A stretch of 64,000 bases of DNA, taken from the NCBI GenBank assembly GCA_963724945.1, contig CAVRWL010000002.1:248001-312000 (forward strand). Reading direction: 5' to 3'. Positions 25,161 through 33,473 of this stretch are shown piece by piece (within the stretch, counting starts at the first letter, position 1; each line of letters opens with the position of its first letter). The notes under the pieces are model-generated. The model did no database searches and was not told the origin of the DNA. It saw only the letters and a program-made list of their open reading frames with translations. Origin of the DNA: Hyphomicrobium_A sp963724945. Lineage in GTDB: Bacteria > Pseudomonadota > Alphaproteobacteria > Rhizobiales > Hyphomicrobiaceae. The position numbers were made by a program, and so were the translations under genes.

Positions 25161-25954
25161 TACCAGCCTTCGCTCTCGAGGCCGTGCGCCTCGAGCCCGA
25201 GCGCGGACAGGCGCTCCAGCACGTGCTCCTGCTCCTCCTCTGAGGCAAAGCGGCGCTGCAGGAAGGTCTGCTCCTCGAGCTTCGAGGTCAGGTAGCCGTA
25301 GGACTGAAGGACGTCCTCGATCGGCGCGAACGGGAACATTCGCAGCACAAAATGCGCCATCCACGGCCTGTTGGGCGCGTTGACCTCGAGAATGTTCTTG
25401 AACGTACTCTCCCCAACGTAGCCGATGCAGCCGGTCGAGATCACGAGATCGGCGTCGTCGAGCACGGCGGCAACCTCCGGCGAGGGGCGCCCGCTCTCGA
25501 GGTCGGCGGCGACGCCGTCGTCGAGCAGATTGGCCTCCACTGCGTACCTGATGGCATTGGTCGAGGCATCGAGCCCGACGACCTCGAGCTCGGCGTCCTT
25601 GACGATATCCCCGACGATGGTCTGGTCGCGCGCCAGCAGCTGGCTGCGCTTGGCGTTGGCGGTCACGCCCGGCGCGTAGTGCGAGTAGAGCTGCTCCATC
25701 TCCAGATCGCCTTTGAGCATCGCCGCGTTGATGCCGTAGGAGCACCCGACGTCGACAATGCGCACCTTGTCCTTGTCGTGTGCCTGGCGGTAGGCGTCAA
25801 TGACGTGCTGGAACACCGGTTTCGCCGTCTCGGGTATGATGTATTCGAGCCTGCGTAGAGTAGAATAATAAAGTCTTGGATCCGGCCGGTCGTAGATATT
25901 CGTCAGATCAATCTTGCCAACTTCATCGTACTCGAAGGTTTGTGTGGTGGTCAT
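25088..25954 (-). CDS. Class I SAM-dependent methyltransferase
   Basis: 288 aa. Rossmann-fold methyltransferase with motif I VRIVDVGCSYGINAAML, an acidic loop in EVVGLDAS, and ADLVISTGCIGYVGES as the motif IV region. The N-terminus (LTNIYDRPDPRLYYSTLRRL) is a distinctive block before motif I. Acceptor substrate unknown. It is divergent from a 2OG-Fe(II) oxygenase gene across a 304-bp spacer, and the two may act together, for example in modifying a small molecule; this is inference from position. Confidence 0.88.
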   Translation of the reverse strand: MTTTQTFEYDEVGKIDLTNIYDRPDPRLYYSTLRRLEYIIPETAKPVFQHVIDAYRQAHDKDKVRIVDVGCSYGINAAMLKGDLEMEQLYSHYAPGVTANAKRSQLLARDQTIVGDIVKDAELEVVGLDASTNAIRYAVEANLLDDGVAADLESGRPSPEVAAVLDDADLVISTGCIGYVGESTFKNILEVNAPNRPWMAHFVLRMFPFAPIEDVLQSYGYLTSKLEEQTFLQRRFASEEEQEHVLERLSALGLEAHGLESEGWYHAEAFISWPAEENVVLEEGLASV

Positions 25955-26137
25955 TACGGGCCCGTTGTTGTTTTAAATATTCGCAACACGCCGCATCGAT
26001 CTCTTTAGGGATCGGGCACAACGGCCGCATGTTGGGTGATGTGCGTGCGAACTACCGACAATATCTTGATAAGTCAATTGGGGGTCATTGCCTCGGCAAT
26101 GGGCGAAATAGGTGCATGCACGCGGCGGAGAAGGCTT

Positions 26138-26173
26138 TGCAACGCCCGAGACGCCCCGTGCAACGCCTGAGAC
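26138..26173. promoter_or_regulatory. Two direct repeats two helical turns apart (operator-like)
   Basis: TGCAACGCCCGAGAC at 26138-26152 and TGCAACGCCTGAGAC at 26159-26173, 14 of 15 identical, offset by 21 bp. They lie between the divergent methyltransferase and oxygenase genes, 86 bp before the oxygenase start. Same-face direct repeats of this kind often bind a dimeric regulator. No regulator gene is adjacent. The rest of the 304-bp spacer holds no gene and is AT-richer near the methyltransferase. Confidence 0.45.
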
Positions 26174-26258
26174 AAATGGCGCTGCCGGCCTTGACGGGGG
26201 TCAAGCTGCGGCCTGCGTCGGCCGGCTAACGTGGTCTGAGCATGACCAGGGGATACCA

Positions 26259-26906
26259 ATGAACACACTGACGATCAATCCGGTCACGGAGTCGTTCCTA
26301 TCCTGTCTCAAGCGCGCCAAGCACGTGCGGCAGCCGTTCGACTATTGGCTGCTGCAAGGCGCGCTTCCCGATGCGGACGTCGACGCCATCGCCAATCTGC
26401 CCGTCCCCCCGCCCCAGGACATCGTCTTCAACGGCAGGCGCGAGACCAACAACTCCTCGCGCATGTTCTTCAACCCCGAGGCGCAGGAAATATTCGCCGT
26501 GTGCCGGCGCGTCGTCGACGGCTTCAAGGACGCGCGCGTCATCGCCGCCATCGAGCGTGAGACCGGGGCGCAGCTTTCGGGCACGCGGCTCAGGATCGAA
26601 TACTGCCAGGACGCGCCGGGCTTCTGGCTCGAGCCGCACACCGACATCGCGGTGAAGAAGTTCACGATGCTCGTCTATCTCTTGGACGATCCGGGGCTGA
26701 GGCTCGCCGGCACCGACGTGCACGAGGGACCGCCCGACCATACGTACGTGACGACGGCGCCGTATGGGCGCAACCTTGGCCTCATCTTCATTCCGGCCAA
26801 GAACACCTGGCACGGCGTCGGGCATCACCCGCTCGAAGGCTTGCGCAAGTCGATCATCATCAACTACGTGGCGCCTGACTGGCGCGACACCTTCGAGCTC
26901 GCGTGA
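26259..26906 (+). CDS. 2-oxoglutarate/Fe(II)-dependent oxygenase-like protein
   Basis: 215 aa from ATG 26259 with AGGGG upstream. A double-stranded beta-helix oxygenase is suggested by the iron triad: His127 and Asp129 in EPHTDIAVK, and a distal His at or near 185 in NTWHGVGHHP, followed by Arg in EGLRKSIIINY for 2-oxoglutarate. Similar small proteins occur next to sugar or natural-product genes. Substrate unknown. Divergent partner is the methyltransferase to the left. Confidence 0.82.
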   Translation: MNTLTINPVTESFLSCLKRAKHVRQPFDYWLLQGALPDADVDAIANLPVPPPQDIVFNGRRETNNSSRMFFNPEAQEIFAVCRRVVDGFKDARVIAAIERETGAQLSGTRLRIEYCQDAPGFWLEPHTDIAVKKFTMLVYLLDDPGLRLAGTDVHEGPPDHTYVTTAPYGRNLGLIFIPAKNTWHGVGHHPLEGLRKSIIINYVAPDWRDTFELA

Positions 26907-26976
26907 GGACGCTCACGCTCATCTCCGCAGGACAGCACGCGATCTATCGCAACGGGAACTAAGGGCCAAACCAAAT

Positions 26977-27180
26977 TCAGCGTGGGGGTGGATCCCCAGG
27001 CTGGCACCACACGATACCGCCGTCGCGCATAAAGAAGTGCGACTTGCATCCCACCTTGCGCCATACGGATGGATGCAGTGTGGGCAGGTCGTCGGGCGTA
27101 ACCGACGCCCGCCAAATCGGTTTGTCATCTGGCAGGAGATTCACGTCCAGGACCGACCCGCAGCCACATGGACAACGCAT
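26977..27180 (-). pseudogene. DUF6527-like zinc-binding protein, 5' end missing or frameshifted
   Basis: The coding frame from ATG 27180 gives 67 aa with CPCGCG, a PSVWRKVGCKSHFF segment and a final IVWC, which I recognise as DUF6527 (a probable zinc-binding domain). The frame stays open another 36 codons upstream (to 27288) and reads FGKSIVLKEDDGGEVYILHE, which looks like the start of the same family, but there is no ATG or GTG start there. So the gene has probably lost its 5' end at a junction near 27260, where the remnant on the other strand begins. Not recognisable as functional. Confidence 0.6.
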
Positions 27181-27707
27181 TGTCGCCTGCCATGGCTCTC
27201 CATCTTCATGAAGGATATAGACTTCCCCACCATCGTCCTCTTTCAGGACAATACTTTTGCCAAATGGCCGCCGACCGTGGTTTCGGCATCAAAGTGCCTC
27301 TCGGTCTCCAGCGCAAATTCGGTGGTTCCATGTACGCCACGATCCGTCAGTACGTCCGCACCCATGAGAAGGCCTGCGCGGCGGTAGTGCTCGATCCTCC
27401 CCAAGCCTCCGACGGAAACGGATTTACGGCGAACGTGCGCCGCATTGTCCACTCGCAGGAATACATTTGCCGTTTTGGTTCGCTCCATCTTCCCGAAGCC
27501 ATCACAACGCACAGCAGCCTAGCGCGCTTTGTTCCCTCAGGTTCCCGACGCATGTCTCGTCCCGACGCGCTTGCCCTTACCGACCGGAATGGCGACAAGC
27601 ATGAGTTCGTGGCAGAGGGCTTCAAGACAGGATACAACGTCTTTCTGCTCCTCCTTCATGCGCGAGCAACACTGAAGACGAGCATCGTCATGCCTGAGTC
27701 TGCATGA
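27168..27707 (+). pseudogene. C-terminal remnant resembling an ImmA/IrrE-type peptidase
   Basis: Open frame of 179 aa. Only the part from about 27260 onward looks protein-like: GIKVPLGLQRKFGGSMYATI then RQYVRTHEKACAAVVLDPP, a pattern I associate with the C-terminal region of ImmA/IrrE metallopeptidases. The HExxH catalytic helix that should precede it is absent. The first 30 codons are antisense to the DUF6527-like gene. I read this as a 5'-truncated gene; family assignment is tentative. GC is lower than in the surrounding chromosome. Confidence 0.4.
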
Positions 27708-27776
27708 CTTTGGGAGTGGCCTGGCGACTGGCATGAAAGATCGTTCCCGTCTGAGCCCCGAAATCTCGCAGGCCCC

Positions 27777-27816
27777 TCACGCCGCGGTCAGCTTCTTCAA
27801 GACCTCGTCCGACACC
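27777..27816 (-). repeat. Copy of the yebC 3' end (left boundary of a 4.2-kb insert)
   Basis: 40 bp that match 31977-32016, the 3' end of yebC, at 37 positions. On the minus strand it encodes VSDEVLKKLTAA and stop, exactly the YebC C-terminus. All three differences are synonymous third-position changes, so this is a diverged natural allele. The two copies are in direct orientation exactly 4200 bp apart and enclose four transporter or membrane genes. This is what integration into the 3' end of yebC would leave. Confidence 0.75.
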
Positions 27817-27908
27817 AACGTCGACACGTTGGGCATCGCCCCGACTTTCGGCGCTGAAGTCAACCGGACCGGTGGACTACCGGCTGGCGACCGCAACGCC
27901 AACCCAGG

Positions 27909-28616
27909 TTAGCTCGCTTGCAAATCCTCCACCGTCTCGCGCGCCGGTGATACCTGCTCTCTCAGGAGCCAGCCGAAGACCACCATTGCTGTTATCGCAC
28001 CTAGGCATTGCGCGATCAGAAAAGCTGGCACGTCGGGAGGTGAGATGCCCGCAAACGTGTCGCTGATCGAGCGAGCGATGGTTACGGCTGGATTGGCGAA
28101 GGAGGTCGACGAGGTAAACCAGTAGGCCGACGTTATGTAGAGGCCGACAGCCATGCCGACTGCGCCTGGATTGAAGCGCAGGCAGCCGAGAATTGTCGCG
28201 AGTAGTCCAAATGTCGCAACGAACTCGGCGAACCACTGTGAAAGCCCGGTTCTTGCGGTGGTCGCGAGTTGCAATGCCGACATGTCGAACATGAAGTGGG
28301 CGGCGAGCGTGCCAAGGCAGCCTCCGATAATTTGTGCGATGATGTAGGCGAGCGCTGTCGAGCGATCGAGATCGCCGCGCAGCATCATGACAAGGCTTAC
28401 AGCCGGGTTAAAATGCGCCCCCGAGAGCGGGCCGAAGATCGTGATGATCACGTAAAGCACGGCGCCTGTTGGAATCGTGTTGCACAGAAGCGCGATGGCG
28501 CCGTTCCCGCCCGCAAGCTTAGCCGCCATGATTCCCGAGCCCACAACCGCGGCAACCAGAAATCCGGTTCCCAGCGCCTCGGCTGTCAAGCGGCGTGTAC
28601 GATCGAAGTGCGGCAT
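27909..28616 (-). CDS. Aquaporin / aquaglyceroporin (MIP family), AqpS-like
   Basis: 235 aa with six transmembrane helices and both MIP half-helix motifs: HFNPAVS in the first half and FANPAVT in the second. The opening RRLTAEALGTGFLVAAVVGS resembles the AqpS group, which in Sinorhizobium meliloti moves arsenite out of the cell. No ars regulator or arsenate reductase is in the window, so water, glycerol or metalloid transport all remain possible. First gene inside the yebC-flanked insert. Confidence 0.92.
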   Translation of the reverse strand: MPHFDRTRRLTAEALGTGFLVAAVVGSGIMAAKLAGGNGAIALLCNTIPTGAVLYVIITIFGPLSGAHFNPAVSLVMMLRGDLDRSTALAYIIAQIIGGCLGTLAAHFMFDMSALQLATTARTGLSQWFAEFVATFGLLATILGCLRFNPGAVGMAVGLYITSAYWFTSSTSFANPAVTIARSISDTFAGISPPDVPAFLIAQCLGAITAMVVFGWLLREQVSPARETVEDLQAS

Positions 28617-28873
28617 TACTTTTCTCCTCTAAGGTGCAGCGCCCGACTGCGGCTCCCGGCTGGAACTCGCCGGCGGCGATCGTCGTCGTTAATTCGGGGA
28701 AGCTCACAAATCAATCTGCGAGGGGACGTCCGCTCATGCGAGCACCAGTGATAGTTGCGGCCCATTTGCGGTGATTTCCTGATGGCTGGTTCACCGGTAT
28801 GCAACGATCCTGCTTTAGGACTCAACCGCGCAGGCAGCACCAGCTGGATCCGAGTGATCGCTCAAAAGCAGAT

Positions 28874-29134
28874 ATGACTATGGAACTTGAAGAGCGAGTG
28901 TCGAAAATCGAGAAGAGGAACGCGAACGTAGCGGCAGACAAGGCGTGGGAAGCAAGCTGGACTCGGCGGATGCTGGTGATGCTTTTTACGTATCTCGCAA
29001 TGAGCGTGTACCTCTGGGCGATAGGGGTTACGGACCCCTGGCTCAATGGCATCGTGCCGACCGCTGCGTTTATGATCTCCGGCCTGACAATGCCCTACTT
29101 CAAGAGGGAGTGGCTGAAGCACAGAGACGACTGA
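28874..29134 (+). CDS. Small coiled-coil membrane protein
   Basis: 86 aa from ATG 28874 (28880 possible). A short charged helix (LEERVSKIEKRNANVAADKA) precedes SWTRRMLVMLFTYLAMSVYL and a second hydrophobic segment (NGIVPTAAFMISGLTMPYF). Similar two-helix proteins with a WTRR motif occur widely in bacteria and archaea as hypotheticals. No function known. The 257 bp between it and the divergent aquaporin gene carry no other gene. Base composition here is below the window norm. Confidence 0.7.
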   Translation: MTMELEERVSKIEKRNANVAADKAWEASWTRRMLVMLFTYLAMSVYLWAIGVTDPWLNGIVPTAAFMISGLTMPYFKREWLKHRDD

Positions 29135-29169
29135 CCTCGACACACCCGTGCGGAGTGTGCGTCGCCGCC

Positions 29170-30420
29170 TCAGAGAAGGCCGGCCATCCATGCGATCCAG
29201 CCGTAGGTGACGGCGACGGACACGAGCGTGATCGGCAGCACGGAAAACGTGAACTGCCAGAAGGTGAATGGCGTCTGGCCGAAACGCTCGACCTGCTGCA
29301 CGACGATGACGTTGCTCGCGGCGCTGATGACGAAGAGATTGCCCGCCAATGTCGACAGCCCGGCCAGCATCATCAGCGTGGAAGTGTCGCCGTGCGGCAG
29401 AAGCTTGAGGTACATGTCGACGACGGGCACGTTGGAGAAGAGCTGGCTTGCCCAGAAGCTGATCAGCGCCGTGACGGAAAGCTCATTGAGATGATGCTGC
29501 ATCGTGCCGAGCATGGTCTGCAGAGAACCTGACTGCAGCAGCGAGCCGGTGACGATGAACATGGCGACGAAGAACGCGAGCGTCGGCCAATCGACCTCCT
29601 TGAAGGTCTGAACGCGGCGGTTGCCGAGCACGAAGATCGGCGAGCATGCGATCAGACTAGCAACGCCGAACGGCAGCCTCAGCCCATCGCCGATCCCCCG
29701 CAGCAGGCTATCTGCCCCGATCAGCAGGACGAGCAACGCCAGACCCAAGTAGGCCGGCCAAATCCGCGCGTTGTCGGCTGGGTCGGGCAAACTGCTGGTG
29801 TTGAGCTGCATCGCCTGCGTCGACCGCTTGATCAGAAATCGCGACCAGCAGAAGACGAAGGCGAGCGAGACGACCGTCGGCACGATCAGCCAGCGCCCGA
29901 AGGTGACAACCGGATTGTCAAAATGGCCGTTGGTCGCGATGAGGATGTTTTGCGGGTTCCCGACCGGGCTCGTCATGCTGCCGACGGTCACCGTGGCGCA
30001 TAGCGCCACCAAGAGGGGGATCGGTGGCAGGCGCAGGGATTGGGCCAGCATGAGAACGATGGGCGTACCGATGACGGCCGCCGCGTCGTTGGTCAATACC
30101 ACCGAGCAAAGCGTGACGGCTGTGATCAGCGCGGCAAGCGCCACGCTGGGGCTCTGCATGGCGGCGATGCGATCGCCGATGGCGTGCGAGATACCGGAAT
30201 CGTAAAGCGCGGCGGCAATGGCGAAGACGCCAAACAAGTAGGCGATCACGTTCCAGTCGATCGACTTGACGGCCGCGTGCGGTGAGATCTCTCCCAAAAG
30301 CAGGAGGACCACCGCACCTGCGACCATGATGTGCCAGATGCGCACGGCCGATGGCAGCCACTCGCGTATGGCGATGAGAAAGAAGATGAGGCAGGAGACG
30401 ACGAAGCTCGTGGAGATCAT
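29170..30420 (-). CDS. Anion permease of the ion-transporter superfamily (SLC13/ArsB-like)
   Basis: 416 aa, about eleven hydrophobic helices. Two re-entrant-type motifs fit the ion-transporter superfamily: LTNDAAAVIGTPIVLMLA near residue 105 and NVPVVDMYL near residue 325, with SPVGNPQNILIAT in between. The family includes ArsB, NhaD and dicarboxylate carriers. Substrate cannot be fixed by sequence; proximity to an AqpS-like channel makes an oxyanion such as arsenite worth testing. The 180 bp before the next gene contain nothing recognised. Confidence 0.88.
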   Translation of the reverse strand: MISTSFVVSCLIFFLIAIREWLPSAVRIWHIMVAGAVVLLLLGEISPHAAVKSIDWNVIAYLFGVFAIAAALYDSGISHAIGDRIAAMQSPSVALAALITAVTLCSVVLTNDAAAVIGTPIVLMLAQSLRLPPIPLLVALCATVTVGSMTSPVGNPQNILIATNGHFDNPVVTFGRWLIVPTVVSLAFVFCWSRFLIKRSTQAMQLNTSSLPDPADNARIWPAYLGLALLVLLIGADSLLRGIGDGLRLPFGVASLIACSPIFVLGNRRVQTFKEVDWPTLAFFVAMFIVTGSLLQSGSLQTMLGTMQHHLNELSVTALISFWASQLFSNVPVVDMYLKLLPHGDTSTLMMLAGLSTLAGNLFVISAASNVIVVQQVERFGQTPFTFWQFTFSVLPITLVSVAVTYGWIAWMAGLL

Positions 30421-30603
30421 CAGCCGGCTGGGTTCTTTTCGACGTTGCGCGGAAGGCCGTGCGAGTATTTCACCGGACGGTGTTCCTCGACTTTCGGGGA
30501 ATGGGCCGATTGGATCAGTATTGGCCCGCTACATTTTATCTTCTGTTTAGTTCGAGACGGTAGCCCGTTCCCAGTGCAATGAGGGGAGAGCTCTGGGGCT
30601 TGC

Positions 30604-31875
30604 ATGGCGGAGCAATTCAAGCTGAACCGGCCGCTGCTCGGCACCAACTTCTTCGCCGGCGACGTCATTGCAGGGCTCGGGCCTTACATCGCCATCTATC
30701 TGCTCTCCGCCTATCACTGGAAGCCCGGCGGCATCGGCATGGCGCTTGCCGCCGGCTCGATTGCGACCGTCGTTGCGCAAGTGCCTGCCGGCGCGTTCAT
30801 CGATGTGACCTACTGGAAGCGGGGAGTATTGGCGGTATGCGCGATCCTCGTCGGCGTTTCGGCGACGCTCATCGTCGTCACCAATAATCCCCCATGGATC
30901 GTCTACAGCGCCCAAGTCGCGATCGGAGTCGCGTGCGCGTTTCTCGGCCCTGGCATCGCTGCGGTCACGCTGGGGTTGGTGGGGCCAAAATATTTCACGG
31001 CGCAGACCAGTGCCAATCAGGCCTGGAACCATGCCGGCAACGTGTTTGGCGCGGCCGTCGGCGCGCTGCTGGCGGTTGTTTGGGCGCCGGAGGGACTGTT
31101 CTTGCTGATCAGCGCGATGGCAGTCGGCATGCTGGTCTGCATCGCCATGATCAACGGCAAGGCCATCAATCATGATCTTGCCCGCGGCGGCATCGAGGAA
31201 CGGGTGGATGACGGCGAACCCGAGAGCTTTCTGACGCTGCTCAGCGATCGGCGGCTGCTGATCTTCGCCCTTTCAGTGGTGCTGTTCCACTTCGCCAACG
31301 CGGCGATGCTGCCGCTGGTCAGCCAGAAGCTTTCGATCGGGGGCGATACAGACGCCGGATTTGCCTTTACGTCCGCCTGCATCATTGCCGCGCAGGGCTT
31401 CATGATCCCCATGGCCATTCTGTGCGGCGCGCGCGCCGACGTATGGGGCCGCAAAATCTTGTTCCTCGCCGCCTTCGCCATCCTGCCGATTCGCGGCGTG
31501 CTCTACACGCTTTGGGACAACTCCTTCTTCCTGGTCGGCGTGCAGTCCTTGGACGGCCTCGCGAACGGCATCTTCGGCATGATCTTTCTGCTGATCCTGC
31601 GCGACATCACGCAAGGCACGGGACAATTCAACGTAGCCCAGGGCGCCCTGACGATGCTGATCGGCGTGGGGGCCTCGCTCAGCAACCTGATTGCCGGATG
31701 GATCGTGCAGATCGCGGGCTACTCAGCGGGGTTCCTGTTCCTCGCAGGTGTCGCCATCGTGGGCGCCGCCATCTTCGGGTTCCTGATGCCGGAGACCGCG
31801 CCCAACCTGCAAAACGCACGGACCATAAAAGCCGAAAATCTAGGAAAGGTGGTCGCTCCGGGCGCTGCTGAATAG
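30604..31875 (+). CDS. MFS transporter
   Basis: 423 aa with about twelve transmembrane helices in two halves, separated by a charged loop (ARGGIEERVDDGEPESFLTL). The motif after the second helix is degenerate relative to the MFS A motif (GAFIDVTYWKRG), while CGARADVWGRK in the second half fits it well. Substrate unknown. Convergent with yebC. It is the last gene inside the insert, ending 101 bp before the yebC stop. Confidence 0.9.
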   Translation: MAEQFKLNRPLLGTNFFAGDVIAGLGPYIAIYLLSAYHWKPGGIGMALAAGSIATVVAQVPAGAFIDVTYWKRGVLAVCAILVGVSATLIVVTNNPPWIVYSAQVAIGVACAFLGPGIAAVTLGLVGPKYFTAQTSANQAWNHAGNVFGAAVGALLAVVWAPEGLFLLISAMAVGMLVCIAMINGKAINHDLARGGIEERVDDGEPESFLTLLSDRRLLIFALSVVLFHFANAAMLPLVSQKLSIGGDTDAGFAFTSACIIAAQGFMIPMAILCGARADVWGRKILFLAAFAILPIRGVLYTLWDNSFFLVGVQSLDGLANGIFGMIFLLILRDITQGTGQFNVAQGALTMLIGVGASLSNLIAGWIVQIAGYSAGFLFLAGVAIVGAAIFGFLMPETAPNLQNARTIKAENLGKVVAPGAAE

Positions 31876-31976
31876 CCGCGCCGGGCGGTGGCGTCGGCAA
31901 AAAGCCCCAGCCGAGCGCCAGATACATGAAATTCGACGGATAAATGCCGTCGTCTGCGAAGCCCCGACGATGCTCA

Positions 31977-32726
31977 TCACGCCGCGGTCAGCTTCTTTAA
32001 GACCTCGTCTGAGACCTCGAAGTTGGCGAACACGTTCTGCACGTCGTCGTCGTCCTCGAGCGCGGCGATCATCTTCATGATCGCGTCGGCGTTGCCCTCG
32101 TCTACCTGCGTCGACAAATTCGGCTTCCACACCGCCTTGACGCTGCGCGCCTCGCCCAGGGCCTCCTCCAATGCGCCCGCCACCGTGCCGAGGCTGTCGA
32201 AGGCGCAGGCAATGACGTGGCCGTCGGCGTCGGACGTGACGTCGTCGGCGCCGGCGTCGATCGCGGCCTCGAGCACCTTGTCGGCAGAGCCCACGCTCGC
32301 AGCGTAGCCGATCTCGCCGATGTGGGTGAACATGTGCGCGACCGAGCCTGTCGCACCCAAGTTGCCGCCGTACTTGGTGAACGCGGCGCGCACCGCGCCC
32401 CCCGTGCGGTTGCGGTTGTCGGTCAAGGCCTCAATGATCACGGCGACGCCGCCCGGCGCGTAGCCCTCGTAGCGGATCGCCTCGTAGGTGTCGGCGTCGC
32501 CGCCCAGCGCCTTCTTGATGGCGCGCTCGATGTTGTCCTTGGGCATGTTCTCGGCGCGCGCCGCCTGCACGGCGAGGCGCAGGCGCGGGTTCTTGTCGGG
32601 ATCGGGCATCCCGCTCTTGGCCGCAACCGTGACCTCGCGCGCGAGCTTGGCAAAGAGCTTGGCGCGGGCCGCGTCCTTGCGGCCCTTCTTGTGCATGATG
32701 TTCTTGTATGCTGAGTGGCCGGCCAT
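31977..32726 (-). CDS. yebC: YebC/PmpR family regulator or translation factor
   Basis: 249 aa, full length, starting AGHSAYKNIMHKKGRKDAAR and ending VSDEVLKKLTAA. Family signatures include the KYGGNLGATGSVAHMF segment and EALTDNRNRT. YebC-type proteins have been described as DNA-binding regulators and more recently as factors that help ribosomes at difficult peptide motifs. First gene of the yebC-ruvCAB-tol block. Its last 40 bp are duplicated 4.2 kb away (see 27777), so its current 3' end may have been supplied by the incoming element. Confidence 0.96.
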   Translation of the reverse strand: MAGHSAYKNIMHKKGRKDAARAKLFAKLAREVTVAAKSGMPDPDKNPRLRLAVQAARAENMPKDNIERAIKKALGGDADTYEAIRYEGYAPGGVAVIIEALTDNRNRTGGAVRAAFTKYGGNLGATGSVAHMFTHIGEIGYAASVGSADKVLEAAIDAGADDVTSDADGHVIACAFDSLGTVAGALEEALGEARSVKAVWKPNLSTQVDEGNADAIMKMIAALEDDDDVQNVFANFEVSDEVLKKLTAA

Positions 32727-32885
32727 GCTCGTCTCTTTGGGGCTGGGACGCGCCTTATTGCGCGAGCCCTGCCGTCTCGGTCAAGTCCACCGCAATCTTG
32801 GCGCGCCCCGCTTGTCTCCGCCAAGCGCGCGATTAACGATGGCTGCGGCCTTAGACATCAATTCGCTCGCACCGTGGAGGGAGCC

Positions 32886-33461
32886 ATGAATTCGGAGCAG
32901 TCTGCGAAAATCAAAGGTCTTTTCGGCACGATCGTCGCGGGCGCGGCAGCGGTCGGCGCCTTTCTGCTGGCGCACCTCTCCGAGCACGCCGGTCAGATGG
33001 GCGGAGAATGGCTCGGCGGCTCGCTCTTCTTCCCGCTCCTCCTCGTGTTCCTCTCTTGCTGGATCGCCGGAAAGCTGCTCAGGCCTGAGCTGAACGACCT
33101 GAAGATCGCCATCGGCATCACCAGCGCGCAGGCCGTCCTCCACCTGCTGGGTGGGCTCTACCTCGGCGGCGCAGCCCTCATGTCGGTGCTGCCCGACATC
33201 GTCATCCTCGGCGCCGGCACGGCATGGCTCATTGCGCGGCCCGGCTTTTGGCCGATCGTGCTGCTGCTCGCCTTCGAGGGGTTCGCAATCCTCATGAACC
33301 TCCTCCTCCTCGTTCAAAGCGGATTTGAAACGGTGATCGTCAAGGGCCTGATCAGCACGATACTGATCCGCGTGGCGGCGATCTTGTTCCTCTACTCGGG
33401 CTTGAAGTCACGGCGTGCGAGGGCGCTGGAGGGTGCGAAGGACAGCGTGACGGCGAGCTGA
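32886..33461 (+). CDS. Multi-spanning membrane protein, unknown function
   Basis: 191 aa from ATG 32886 with GGAGG upstream. Five or six hydrophobic segments, for example GTIVAGAAAVGAFLLAHL and FFPLLLVFLSCWIAGKLL, and a basic C-terminus (LKSRRARALEGAKDS). No motif recognised. Between yebC and the convergent ymdB-type gene. Confidence 0.75.
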   Translation: MNSEQSAKIKGLFGTIVAGAAAVGAFLLAHLSEHAGQMGGEWLGGSLFFPLLLVFLSCWIAGKLLRPELNDLKIAIGITSAQAVLHLLGGLYLGGAALMSVLPDIVILGAGTAWLIARPGFWPIVLLLAFEGFAILMNLLLLVQSGFETVIVKGLISTILIRVAAILFLYSGLKSRRARALEGAKDSVTAS

Positions 33462-33473
33462 TCGCTCCACCGG

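Noticed and set aside
27243..27512. 89-codon minus-strand frame
   Set aside because: Antisense to the peptidase-like remnant and out of frame with the DUF6527-like gene; no motif.
27909..31875. Arsenic resistance operon
   Set aside because: Only an AqpS-like channel and an ArsB-superfamily permease suggest it; no arsR, arsC or arsH is present, so no such label was given.
27777..32016. Prophage or complete integrative element
   Set aside because: No integrase, structural or lysis gene; only the boundary duplication supports past integration.
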